A stretch of DNA of 16,079 nt, taken from assembly GCA_017305815.1 (NCBI GenBank), contig JAFKJZ010000108.1, forward strand, positions 1 through 16,079, read 5' to 3'. The stretch comes from Hyphomicrobiales bacterium. GTDB lineage: Bacteria; Pseudomonadota; Alphaproteobacteria; Rhizobiales; Kaistiaceae. The position numbers and the translations under genes were made by a program. The notes beneath the pieces were generated by a model. The model had not been told where the DNA came from and made no database searches. It worked only from the letters and a program-made list of their open reading frames with translations. Below, piece by piece: positions 7,754 through 14,307 of this stretch. The first letter of the stretch is position 1. Every line of letters begins with the position of its first letter.

Positions 7754-8251
7754 TCAGGGGCTGGACGCCAGCGTGAGCTGGGTGACGCCGGCCGCGATGT
7801 TGATGCCGATTTCGCCCTCGACCGAGATCGGCTGCAAAGCGAAGGCGTTGTCCGAGCCGCCGACCAGCACGTTCGCGCCGAGGCCGGGGCCGAAGGCGGC
7901 GTCGGCGCTGGCGCCGACATATTTGCCGGCGAGCGCGCCGATGGCGGGCGCATTGTTGGTCTGCGCGATCACGCCCCAGATCAGGTGGCTCTTCTCCAGG
8001 CCACCCAGCGCAAGGCCGAAGGTCTCAATCTTGCCGGTATAACCGTTGGTTCCGTCGCCCTGTTCCGGCTTGAACTGGCAGGTCATCGTCTGCTTCTCCA
8101 CGACGACAAGACCGACGCCGCCAGAGACGTCGCAGGTAAGCGTTCCGATCTTGGTCGCGGATTGCGCCATGGCGCCCGAGGACAGCAACAATGATGCGGC
8201 GACGCCGATGCCCGCGCCGATCGCGGTCCGCGAGAAAGCAGAGAATACCAT
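7754..8251 (-). CDS. DUF992 family secreted protein
   Basis: A 165-residue exported protein. The ATG at 8251 gives a clean signal peptide: basic start (MVFSAFSRTA), Gly/Ala/Leu-rich core, cleavage likely after AMA at residues 27-29. The mature part (KIGTLTCDVSGGVGLVVVEKQTMTCQF) is the pattern of DUF992 proteins, small periplasmic proteins common in Rhizobiales with no known function. Cys40 and Cys58 are the only cysteines and could form a disulfide. The rest is rich in Gly, Ala and short hydrophobic strands (GKYVGASADAAFGPGLGANVLVGG), suggesting a beta fold. The frame stays open upstream to 8512, but that part overlaps the barrel gene and lacks a start with signal peptide. It begins 34 bases after the beta-barrel gene's stop, so the two are likely co-transcribed. 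The ribosome binding site is weak (AGGG about ten bases away). Confidence 0.85.
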   Translation of the reverse strand: MVFSAFSRTAIGAGIGVAASLLLSSGAMAQSATKIGTLTCDVSGGVGLVVVEKQTMTCQFKPEQGDGTNGYTGKIETFGLALGGLEKSHLIWGVIAQTNNAPAIGALAGKYVGASADAAFGPGLGANVLVGGSDNAFALQPISVEGEIGINIAAGVTQLTLASSP

Positions 8252-8285
8252 GCTTAATAGCCCTGAGTTCGTGCCCCGACGCCCT

Positions 8286-9068
8286 CTAGAAATGTACGCC
8301 GAGGCTGGTGAAAATACCTTGTTGGGTTGTATCGAAGACGAATCCGTCCTTTTCATAGTCCGTATAGATGACACGATAACCGATGGCGGTCGAGATCGTC
8401 TTGGTCCAGTTGTAGCCGAGGGTTGCAAAGCCCTGGGATGTGAATTTCGAGCCGACGTCGAAGCCGCCGACATCGCCGATCGCGTTGATGAACCAGCGGT
8501 CGTTGATGTCATAGTGCAGGGCGAGGCCGATGGTCGGATCGATCCAGTGCTTGGTTCCTTCCTCGTCGAAGGAGAATGCCGGGTCTGCCGCGTCGAGATC
8601 GAGTTCGGCGGTCAGGCGCTGATAGCGGAAGCCCGCCGTCGCGCTCAGGCTGAGATTGGGAACATTGATCGGCAGGCGATATCCGACGAGAGCGGAGGCG
8701 GTCAGCTGCTTCTGGACGAAGTCGAGCGCGGCGCCGTTTCGGCCGACCTGTTCATCGTCGCCAATCTTGACCCACATCACGTCGGTCAGGAACAGCCAGT
8801 CGCCGTACTCCGCGCCGAACGACGCCATCAATGCGCCCTTGAGATGCTGGAGCGCGTCCCAGGGCGTCACGTCGATGTGCTGCGGCTGAAGTCCCCGCAC
8901 GCCGACGTCGCCGGAGACACCGGAGGCCCAACCATAGAAGGTGGCCTGGAAGCGCCAGTCTTGCGTGGGAGCGATAGGCTCGACCGGCGTCGGTTCGAGA
9001 TCCGCGGCGAGGGCCGCCCCGGCGGTCGCTACCAGCAAAAGCGGGACGTAAAGGCAGCTTGATCGCAA
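8286..9068 (-). CDS. Outer-membrane beta-barrel protein (Omp25/31-like)
   Basis: A 260-residue protein with a signal peptide (MRSSCLYVPLLLVATAGAALA) cleaved near residue 21-22. The mature protein is built of alternating aromatic/hydrophobic strands (WRFQATFYGWASG, GDWLFLTDVMWVKIG, LTASALVGYRLP, LSLSATAGFRYQRL, TIGLALHYDIND, FATLGYNWTKTISTAIGYRVIY). It ends in Phe (FTSLGVHF), the usual C-terminal signal for BAM-mediated outer-membrane insertion. Length fits an eight- to ten-stranded barrel like the small OMPs of Rhizobiales. The start is a TTG (9068-9066): AAGGAGG lies five bases upstream, and the signal peptide is complete only from here. Divergent from an AraC regulator at 9321 and followed by the DUF992 gene. 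Ligand or role unknown. Confidence 0.87.
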   Translation of the reverse strand: MRSSCLYVPLLLVATAGAALAADLEPTPVEPIAPTQDWRFQATFYGWASGVSGDVGVRGLQPQHIDVTPWDALQHLKGALMASFGAEYGDWLFLTDVMWVKIGDDEQVGRNGAALDFVQKQLTASALVGYRLPINVPNLSLSATAGFRYQRLTAELDLDAADPAFSFDEEGTKHWIDPTIGLALHYDINDRWFINAIGDVGGFDVGSKFTSQGFATLGYNWTKTISTAIGYRVIYTDYEKDGFVFDTTQQGIFTSLGVHF

Positions 9069-9073
9069 TTTCC

Positions 9074-9080
9074 CCTCCTT
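9074..9080 (-). promoter_or_regulatory. Strong ribosome binding site deciding a TTG start
   Basis: On the minus strand AAGGAGG is followed after five bases by TTG. This near-perfect anti-SD match sets the start of the outer-membrane protein at the TTG codon at 9068-9066. Confidence 0.8.
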
Positions 9081-9210
9081 CGTTGCCGCGGACTTCGCTC
9101 CGGCCGCAGCGACGCCCGATCCGGCACGCCGCGCACGCTCCTTGCCGCGCCCCGGAGCGCGATCCGCCCGGAATCATCCCCGAATTCGAGGGTGGCTGCT
9201 TGTTTTTGGA

Positions 9211-9240
9211 GGACAGCCATTTGTCTTCGCGGGACAAGCA
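9211..9240. promoter_or_regulatory. 21-bp-spaced direct repeats, candidate AraC-type operator
   Basis: GGACAGCCA (9211-9219) and GGACAAGCA (9232-9240) are direct repeats offset by 21 bp, two helical turns, the spacing typical of AraC-family half-sites. The second copy overlaps the -35 of a candidate promoter for the regulator at 9321. An inverted pair TGCTTGT (9197-9203) / ACAAGCA (9234-9240) also spans the region. Binding is inferred. Confidence 0.45.
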
Positions 9241-9259
9241 CTCTGCCCTAGCGTAAACT
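9231..9259 (+). promoter_or_regulatory. Candidate promoter of the AraC-type gene at 9321
   Basis: GGGACA (9231-9236) and TAAACT (9254-9259), 17 bp apart, each match four of six sigma-70 consensus bases. Transcription would start near 9266, about 55 bases upstream of the ATG. Confidence 0.38.
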
Positions 9260-9320
9260 GCGGCGGGACGCGGCCGGATTTCATGCTAGCGTTGCAGGGA
9301 AGCCAGGGTGGCGGGGGTCT

Positions 9321-10436
9321 ATGGCGGACGTCGGGGGCAGGGGGGAACTGTCTGCACGGGCAGGCCGGGAGGTCGAGGACGCGCCGCGGGCGCGATCCGA
9401 TCGCCGCGATCGCTTGCCGGCGGAATTGTTTCCGCGCGGCTGGATCCGGGTCGGCATGGCGACCGCGATTCCCGGTCTGGTGCGGGGGCGCGGCATAGAC
9501 CCAGATCCTCTCCTTGCCGCGGCCGGCCTCGATCGCGTCGAGATAGAGGATCCCGACAACAGGGTGGCGATCGGCCGGCTCGGCCGTCTTTTCGGTCTCT
9601 GCCAGCAGGCGACGCGCTGCGAGCATTTCGGGTTGCTGGTCGGGCGCGGCGCGGGTCCGTCGGCGCTGGGCGCGATCGGCTGCCTCGCCCAGCATTCGCC
9701 GACCGTCGGCGATGCGCTCGACACGCTCGTGCGCCACTTCCATCATCACGATCGCGGCGCCGCGCCGAGCCTGCGCTTCCGGGGTGACGTGGCGATGCTC
9801 GGCTATGCCGTCTTCGTGCCGGAGGTCGAGGCGGTCGACCAGTTGGCCGACAGCGTCATCGCGGCCGCGTGCAATCTGCTGCGGGCGATCTGCGGCCCCG
9901 GCTGGCAACCCGGCGAGGTCCTGTTGGAACGGCGGGTTCCTGCCGATCCGACACCGTTTCGCCAGTTCTTCGGCGCCGGCGTCCGTTTCAACCAGGAGAG
10001 CGCGGCGATCGTCTTTCCCGCCCACTGGCTGTCGAGGCCGATTGCCGGCGCCGATCTCGTTCTGCGGCGAATTCTCGAACGCCGGGTGGCTGAACTGGAG
10101 ACGGAGGCGCCGCAAAGCCTGAGCGACCGGCTGCGGGCGCGCCTGCGCGGGACCTTGTTGCGCGAGAAATGCTCGATCGAGGATATTTCGCACCATGTCG
10201 ACCTGCATCCGAGGACGCTGCGCCGGCGGCTGCAGGAAGAGAACACGACCTATAGCGCGCTGGTCGACGAGGTGCGTTTCGAGATCGCCCGCCAATTGCT
10301 GTCCGTCACGTCGTTGACGGCCGGCGAGATCGCCTCGGCGCTCGATTATGGCGACAGCGCCGCCTTCACTCGCGCCTTCAAGCGCTGGTCGGGGCTGGCG
10401 CCCTCGGCCTGGCGCCTGGCCGAGGCGCCGCGATGA
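9321..10436 (+). CDS. AraC-family transcriptional regulator (arabinose-binding-like N-domain)
   Basis: A 371-residue regulator. Residues about 45-235 match the Arabinose_bd-type sensor domain seen in OruR/ArgR/GadX-like regulators, beginning MATAIPGLVRGRGIDPDPLLAAAGL. The DNA-binding unit covers about 270-365: first helix-turn-helix SIEDISHHVDLHPRTLRRRLQ (285-305), second with TAGEIASALDYGDSAAFTRAFKRWSG (333-358). The Arg-rich first 40 residues have no domain. The ATG at 9321 has a G-rich stretch just upstream; the ATG at residue 46 is a possible shorter start but would cut into the domain edge. Placed head-to-head with the outer-membrane/DUF992 operon across a 252-bp region with 21-bp direct repeats, so it likely controls that operon and itself. 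The effector is unknown. Confidence 0.9.
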   Translation: MADVGGRGELSARAGREVEDAPRARSDRRDRLPAELFPRGWIRVGMATAIPGLVRGRGIDPDPLLAAAGLDRVEIEDPDNRVAIGRLGRLFGLCQQATRCEHFGLLVGRGAGPSALGAIGCLAQHSPTVGDALDTLVRHFHHHDRGAAPSLRFRGDVAMLGYAVFVPEVEAVDQLADSVIAAACNLLRAICGPGWQPGEVLLERRVPADPTPFRQFFGAGVRFNQESAAIVFPAHWLSRPIAGADLVLRRILERRVAELETEAPQSLSDRLRARLRGTLLREKCSIEDISHHVDLHPRTLRRRLQEENTTYSALVDEVRFEIARQLLSVTSLTAGEIASALDYGDSAAFTRAFKRWSGLAPSAWRLAEAPR

Positions 10437-10476
10437 ACCGGCCCGGCGCATTCCGGGGGTACCGAGGGGAGTGGGA

Positions 10477-11265
10477 ATGACTTCGATCACGGTCGGCATC
10501 GCCGCCTTCGTCGCCATCTTCGGCGGCGTGCTCTTCGGCATTGCGGCTGCCCGCCTGCTTCCCGAGCCGCATCTGAACACGGAGACCCGCAATGCCGTGA
10601 CCATATCCATGGCGGTCGTCGGCACGTTGTCGGCGCTGGTGATCGGCCTCCTGATCTCGACCGCGAGCACGTCGTTTTCCGCCCGCACCAACGCTATCAG
10701 CAACCTTGCCGTGGACATCGTCCGGCTCGATCGTTCGCTTGCCCGCTACGGCCCCGACGCCGACGGCATCCGCCACGCGCTGCACGCCTATGCGAAGGCC
10801 AAGGTGGACGAACTGGCGGCCGGGGTCGGCGGCGATGAAATGGGCATGCGGACGCTCGCCATGCTCGAGACGATCAGCGACCAGATCCTCGACCTGCGTC
10901 CCGCCGATGATCGCATGCGCCACATCCAGGAGCAGTCGCTGGAGTTCCTGAACAACATCGCCACCGCCCGCTGGCTGCTGATCGAGAACGACAAGAGCGC
11001 CGTGCCGGGGCCGTTCCTGGTGCTTCTGATCTTCTGGCTGTCGATCCTGTTCGCGAGCTTCGGCCTGTTCGCGCCGCGCAATGCCACCGCGCTCGCCGCG
11101 CTCCTGCTGTGCTCGCTCGCGGTTGCCGGCGGCATCTTCATGATCCTGGAACTGGCCGCCCCGACCGAAGGGGTGATCCGCCCCTCGCTCGGGCAGAGCG
11201 TACATCCATTCCGCCGCCCCGGACGGGGCGGTGCATGCCCGAAGCAACAAGCATTGAAGTATTAG
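10477..11265 (+). CDS. DUF4239 (bestrophin-like domain) membrane protein
   Basis: A 262-residue inner-membrane protein with four predicted TM helices: two at the N-terminus (about 3-24 and 44-62) and two near the end (178-198 and 202-225), with a helical soluble part between. The second segment (LPEPHLNTETRNAVTISMAVVGTLSALVIGLLISTA) is the recognisable core of DUF4239 proteins, which databases call bestrophin-like; function is not established. The ATG at 10477 has GAGGGG just upstream and puts the first TM helix at the N-terminus; an upstream open stretch overlaps the regulator gene. It starts 40 bases after the AraC gene and may be co-transcribed. Oddity: the last 20 residues (from H243) are encoded by a short palindromic repeat also found at 13803, so the C-terminus may be a recent replacement. 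Confidence 0.82.
   Translation: MTSITVGIAAFVAIFGGVLFGIAAARLLPEPHLNTETRNAVTISMAVVGTLSALVIGLLISTASTSFSARTNAISNLAVDIVRLDRSLARYGPDADGIRHALHAYAKAKVDELAAGVGGDEMGMRTLAMLETISDQILDLRPADDRMRHIQEQSLEFLNNIATARWLLIENDKSAVPGPFLVLLIFWLSILFASFGLFAPRNATALAALLLCSLAVAGGIFMILELAAPTEGVIRPSLGQSVHPFRRPGRGGACPKQQALKY
11204..11241 (+). repeat. Short palindromic repeat, copy 1 (inside the DUF4239 3' end)
   Basis: Shares the blocks ATCCATTC, CGGACGGGGCGG and CATGCCCG, in the same order and orientation, with 13803-13851. The centre is a hairpin: CCGCCCC (11214-11220) pairs with GGGGCGG (11225-11231) around GGAC. It encodes residues 243-255 of the DUF4239 protein. Confidence 0.55.
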
Positions 11266-11337
11266 CAAAATCCGGTCGAGCTCCAGCCTCCGCAACGCGG
11301 GCGCCAGAACATTCTCCGATGCGTGGCGTCGATCCAG

Positions 11338-11366
11338 TTGAGCTTGGATTGCTAAGTCTCTAAACC
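11338..11366 (+). promoter_or_regulatory. Weak candidate promoter of the glycosyltransferase pair
   Basis: TTGAGC (11338-11343) and TAAACC (11361-11366) with a 17-bp spacer. Both boxes are weak matches; it is the best pair I see in the 134-bp gap before the first glycosyltransferase gene. Confidence 0.22.
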
Positions 11367-11399
11367 TTTTCGCAGGGGCGGGGTAAACGGCAACTGGAT

Positions 11400-12725
11400 A
11401 TGGATCGATCTTCTGACAGTGAACGTGCGCGAGGCGGGATATCGTCCCACCAGCCCGAATGGGGGCGGGTTCTTCACGGCCGGGCCGATCAGGAGATACG
11501 CATCCCGGAGGTCGCCGCGACGGCCCAGGTCGGGCTCAGCCTGGCCGGGCGGTCCGCCGCCCAGCTTCGGCCGCCCATCGTCAGCTTCGTCCTCGTCAAC
11601 TGGAACTATGGTCGATATATCGGCGCGACCATCGATTCCATCCTCGCCCAGGACTACCCGCATTTCGAATGCGTCATTCTCGATAATGGATCGACCGATG
11701 ACAGCCGGGTCGTCATCGACCGCCATGTGCGCGGCGACCGTCGTTTCCGCGTCATCCACCTGCCGGAAAACCTGGGCCAACTCGGCGCCACGCTGGTCGC
11801 GCTTGGCGAGGTGAAGGGCGGCTTCGTCACCTTCGTCGATTCCGACGATCTGCTCTTTCCCGATTTCGCATCGACGCATCTCCAGGTTCATCTCTCCGCG
11901 CCGCGCAGCGTCGCGGTCACGACGAGCGGGGTGGCGGAGGTCGATGGAGCCGGCGTCGTGCTGACGTCGCAATACGCCACGATTCAGCTCGATCGGCACG
12001 GCGTGGCGAAAGGCCTTCGCGACGCGTCGACGGTGATCCGGCTGTCGACCATCTCGGACGAGCAGTTCAGGACGTTGCATGCGCTGACGGCCGTCGTCCC
12101 TCGCTGGACCAAGGGCTGGCTGTGGGCTCCGGGGACCGGCAACATGATCCGGCGCTCGGTTCTGGAGATGGTTGCGTTCAACGATCGGAACGCCACCTAC
12201 ATGCGCTCGGCGGACGGGCATTTCCTGCCCTTGTGCCATGCCTTCGCTGGCACGGCGCTGATCGACGTTCCGCTCTCGGCCTACCGCATCCACGGCGAGA
12301 ACTATTTCGTCAATCGGGAGTCGCTGCTGGGCATTCCCAACGGAACGCCCGAGTATGCGGCGAAGAGCCGTCGCGAATCCTATGAATCGGTCGCGTCGAT
12401 CCTTGAGAACGCCAGGCAGAATGCCTGGCTCCTGAGGGAGTCGTTCTGGCGCGTGGTCGATATTTCGACGCGGGTACATTCGGACGATCTGAAGGCCTAT
12501 TACGGCGCGCCGTCGGGCGTGGAGATCTTCGAGCGCCACGCGGCGACGCTGCGCGAAGCGGTGGGTGACAGGGCCTTCATCCAGAACATCTGCGCCCGGT
12601 TCGGCTTCCGTGATGCGCGAAGGATCATCGCGAAAGGGTTTGGCGGTCGCGCGCCGGCCCGGCTTCAGCTCAAGATTTTCCGTCTCTGCAGAAACAGGAA
12701 GCGCATGAAGGCGCTGCTGCATTGA
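11400..12725 (+). CDS. Family 2 glycosyltransferase (first of a tandem pair)
   Basis: A 441-residue GT-A fold glycosyltransferase that would move a sugar from a nucleotide-sugar donor to an acceptor, probably a surface glycan. The core starts near residue 58: PPIVSFVLVNWNYGRYIGATIDSILAQDYP is the typical nucleotide-binding strand and helix, followed by CVILDNGSTDDS. The metal-binding DXD motif is DSDD at 147-150. A conserved W-x-P-G-T-x-N-M stretch (residues 242-249) and ADGHF (271-275) lie in the acceptor half. There is an N-terminal extension of about 58 residues without recognisable domain, and a C-terminal helical, basic end (RNRKRMKALLH). No TM segment, so cytoplasmic. The ATG at 11400 has a poor ribosome binding site, so the start is not certain. 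The stop overlaps the next gene's ATG by one base (TGATG). Confidence 0.88.
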   Translation: MDRSSDSERARGGISSHQPEWGRVLHGRADQEIRIPEVAATAQVGLSLAGRSAAQLRPPIVSFVLVNWNYGRYIGATIDSILAQDYPHFECVILDNGSTDDSRVVIDRHVRGDRRFRVIHLPENLGQLGATLVALGEVKGGFVTFVDSDDLLFPDFASTHLQVHLSAPRSVAVTTSGVAEVDGAGVVLTSQYATIQLDRHGVAKGLRDASTVIRLSTISDEQFRTLHALTAVVPRWTKGWLWAPGTGNMIRRSVLEMVAFNDRNATYMRSADGHFLPLCHAFAGTALIDVPLSAYRIHGENYFVNRESLLGIPNGTPEYAAKSRRESYESVASILENARQNAWLLRESFWRVVDISTRVHSDDLKAYYGAPSGVEIFERHAATLREAVGDRAFIQNICARFGFRDARRIIAKGFGGRAPARLQLKIFRLCRNRKRMKALLH

Positions 12726-13786
12726 TGGCGGCTCCGCTCGTCAGCTTCGTGGTCATAAACTACAACTACGAGGACTATCTGGCCGAGGCCATCGACAGCG
12801 TCCTTGCCCAGGACTACCCCAACATCGAATGCGTGGTCATAGACAACGCATCGACGGACGGAAGCCGCGAGGTGCTGGCTCGCTACGAGGGCGTGGACGC
12901 CCGGCTGAGCATCCGCCGCTTCGACAGGAACCTCAATCAGATGGGGGCCCTGCTGAGGATCCTCGACGATCTCCGGGGCAGGTATCTGACGATCGTCGAC
13001 GCCGATGACTTCATTTTTCCGAACTATGCCTCCCAGCATGTGCTGGCGCACGAGATGGCGCCGCGCGGGCTGGCGTTCACCTCGTCCTGCGTCGTCGAGG
13101 TCGATGGCGCCGGCTGTGTTTTGACGGCCGGCTATGACCCGTTTCTCTCGAATGTCGTCCAGGCCCGCCTGTGGGATGGGGAGGCGAACGCCGTCGAGGG
13201 CGTCGGCGCGACCGACCGGGCGCTGCTCCTCGAGGCCATCCGGTTGGTCGATCGCGACGACCCCAAGTGGAGATGGTCGCCGGGCACCGCCAATATGCAC
13301 GACCTGTCGCTGGTCCGCGCGACGAGGCCGATCGGCCATGCCGAGGCCTATGTTGGCGCCACCGACAATTATTTCATGTGGCTGAACCACGCCATCGCGG
13401 GCTCTGCTCAGATCCTGACGCCGCTGTCGGCCTACCGGCATCACGGCCGCAACCGGTATGGCGCCATGCCGTCGGTCGCCGGCTTGACGATCGGAACCCG
13501 TTCCGGCGTCAATCGATCGGCGGTGCGCCGGCGCGACATCACCCTGGCGCTGGCTTCCCGGGCGCGCGCCTTCCAGCAACTGGCGCCCGGGCGGTTCTGG
13601 AAGCTGATGGACGCGCCCGCGGCCGCGGACGGGCAGCCGGTGGAGCTCTATTTCGCCAATCCCCTGGTCCAGAAGATCCTCATCGAGCATCGCGCCGAAT
13701 TGCTGTCGCTCGGTGCAGCGGAAGTCGAGCGTGAACTTGCTGAGCGCATGGGGCGCAAGGCCGCGCGCAGGATCGCCCGCGCCTGA
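12725..13786 (+). CDS. Family 2 glycosyltransferase (second of a tandem pair)
   Basis: A 353-residue GT-A glycosyltransferase, clearly paralogous to the gene before it: MAAPLVSFVVINYNYEDYLA at the start, CVVIDNASTDGS, and the metal-binding motif DADD at residues 92-95. Shared details with its neighbour include AQDYP, EVDGAG-VLT, the W-x-P-G-T-x-N-M stretch and PLSAYR-HG. It lacks the neighbour's N-terminal extension. The ATG at 12725 overlaps the upstream TGA (TGATG), so translation is likely coupled; a TTG three bases upstream is less likely. The C-terminal about 60 residues are helical and basic. The two genes arose by tandem duplication and then diverged, which suggests two successive or related sugar additions. 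Donor and acceptor are unknown. No polymerase, flippase or exporter gene is present in the window. Confidence 0.9.
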   Translation: MAAPLVSFVVINYNYEDYLAEAIDSVLAQDYPNIECVVIDNASTDGSREVLARYEGVDARLSIRRFDRNLNQMGALLRILDDLRGRYLTIVDADDFIFPNYASQHVLAHEMAPRGLAFTSSCVVEVDGAGCVLTAGYDPFLSNVVQARLWDGEANAVEGVGATDRALLLEAIRLVDRDDPKWRWSPGTANMHDLSLVRATRPIGHAEAYVGATDNYFMWLNHAIAGSAQILTPLSAYRHHGRNRYGAMPSVAGLTIGTRSGVNRSAVRRRDITLALASRARAFQQLAPGRFWKLMDAPAAADGQPVELYFANPLVQKILIEHRAELLSLGAAEVERELAERMGRKAARRIARA

Positions 13787-13802
13787 AGACGGCTGAACGC
13801 AT

Positions 13803-13851
13803 ATCCATTCGATCCGCCCGGACGGGGCGGCGCGCGCAATTCTCATGCCCG
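13803..13851 (+). repeat. Short palindromic repeat, copy 2 (intergenic)
   Basis: Shares ATCCATTC, the CCGCCC-GGACG-GGGCGG hairpin (stem 13814-13819 / 13825-13830) and CATGCCCG with 11204-11241. It lies 16 bases after the second glycosyltransferase stop and could also serve as its 3'-end hairpin; no T-run follows. Confidence 0.55.
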
Positions 13852-13940
13852 GATGACGGAATGACTCGCCAAGGCGTGTCGTTGCCTGTTCCATAGGCTC
13901 TGGGGGACCTGCCCATCGCATGGGCGGCCTCGGCTGGCTT

Positions 13941-13957
13941 TGGCACGAGGCATGCTT
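13941..13957 (+). promoter_or_regulatory. Candidate sigma-54 (RpoN) promoter, -24/-12 element
   Basis: TGGCACG-AGGC-ATGCT matches the sigma-54 consensus TGGCACG-N4-TTGCW at all but one position, with the invariant GG (13942-13943) and GC (13954-13955) exactly ten bases apart. It points toward the BMP substrate-binding gene, with a predicted start near 13967. This leaves a leader of about 340 bases, which is long. Confidence 0.5.
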
Positions 13958-14162
13958 GGCTCGCGCCGGGCTGCAGTCCTGGCCGTGACAGGGTGGCTCG
14001 CCGGGTTTCGGTGCCGCGCGGCTGCCGCCTTCTTTGCCGTCGTCATCCGAAAAAATCGTTGGTGATCATCCAAACTGGATCGCGGCGGTTCGATTCTTGT
14101 GGGTTGCCACCATCATCTTTCAGTCCAGCCGTACCGGGCGTATTCGCGCAAACGTTTCCGCA

Positions 14163-14191
14163 TTGACAGCGCGATGCGTTCACCGCAATCT
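14163..14191 (+). promoter_or_regulatory. Candidate sigma-70 promoter of the BMP operon
   Basis: A perfect TTGACA (14163-14168) is followed after 17 bp by CAATCT (14186-14191), a moderate -10. The start would be near 14198, about 110 bases before the ATG. Confidence 0.5.
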
Positions 14192-14307
14192 CATACGGCC
14201 ATCAACGATATTCGAGTGACCGGTGCAGGGGAAACTGTCGGGTGCGTCGAGTCGAGGATGGGCATCGACAACGAACGCCTGTTTCACTCCAGAGGGTCGG
14301 TTTCATC

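Larger units (their letters stand above)
13787..14307. other. Long intergenic region upstream of the BMP operon
   Basis: 521 bp without a convincing gene. It contains the repeat copy at 13803-13851, a hairpin GCCCAT-CGC-ATGGGC at 13911-13925, the sigma-54-like element at 13941-13957, overlapping small inverted repeats at 14059-14080 and a sigma-70-like promoter at 14163-14191. A 76-codon minus-strand frame (14073-13843) has no recognisable family and is probably chance. Confidence 0.6.

Noticed and set aside
8046..9062. 338-codon plus-strand open frame opposite the outer-membrane protein
   Set aside because: The minus-strand frame has a signal peptide, strong ribosome binding site, alternating beta strands and terminal Phe. 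The plus frame has none of these.
11352..12722. 456-codon minus-strand open frame opposite the first glycosyltransferase
   Set aside because: Low-complexity Arg/Asp-rich translation with no recognisable motif; the plus frame carries the GT2 motifs.
12665..13921. 418-codon minus-strand open frame opposite the second glycosyltransferase
   Set aside because: Same shadow effect; no motif, and the plus frame is clearly a GT2 enzyme.
13843..14073. 76-codon minus-strand frame in the long intergenic region
   Set aside because: Arg/Ala-rich translation without family, poor ribosome binding site, and it overlaps the repeat and sigma-54-like element.
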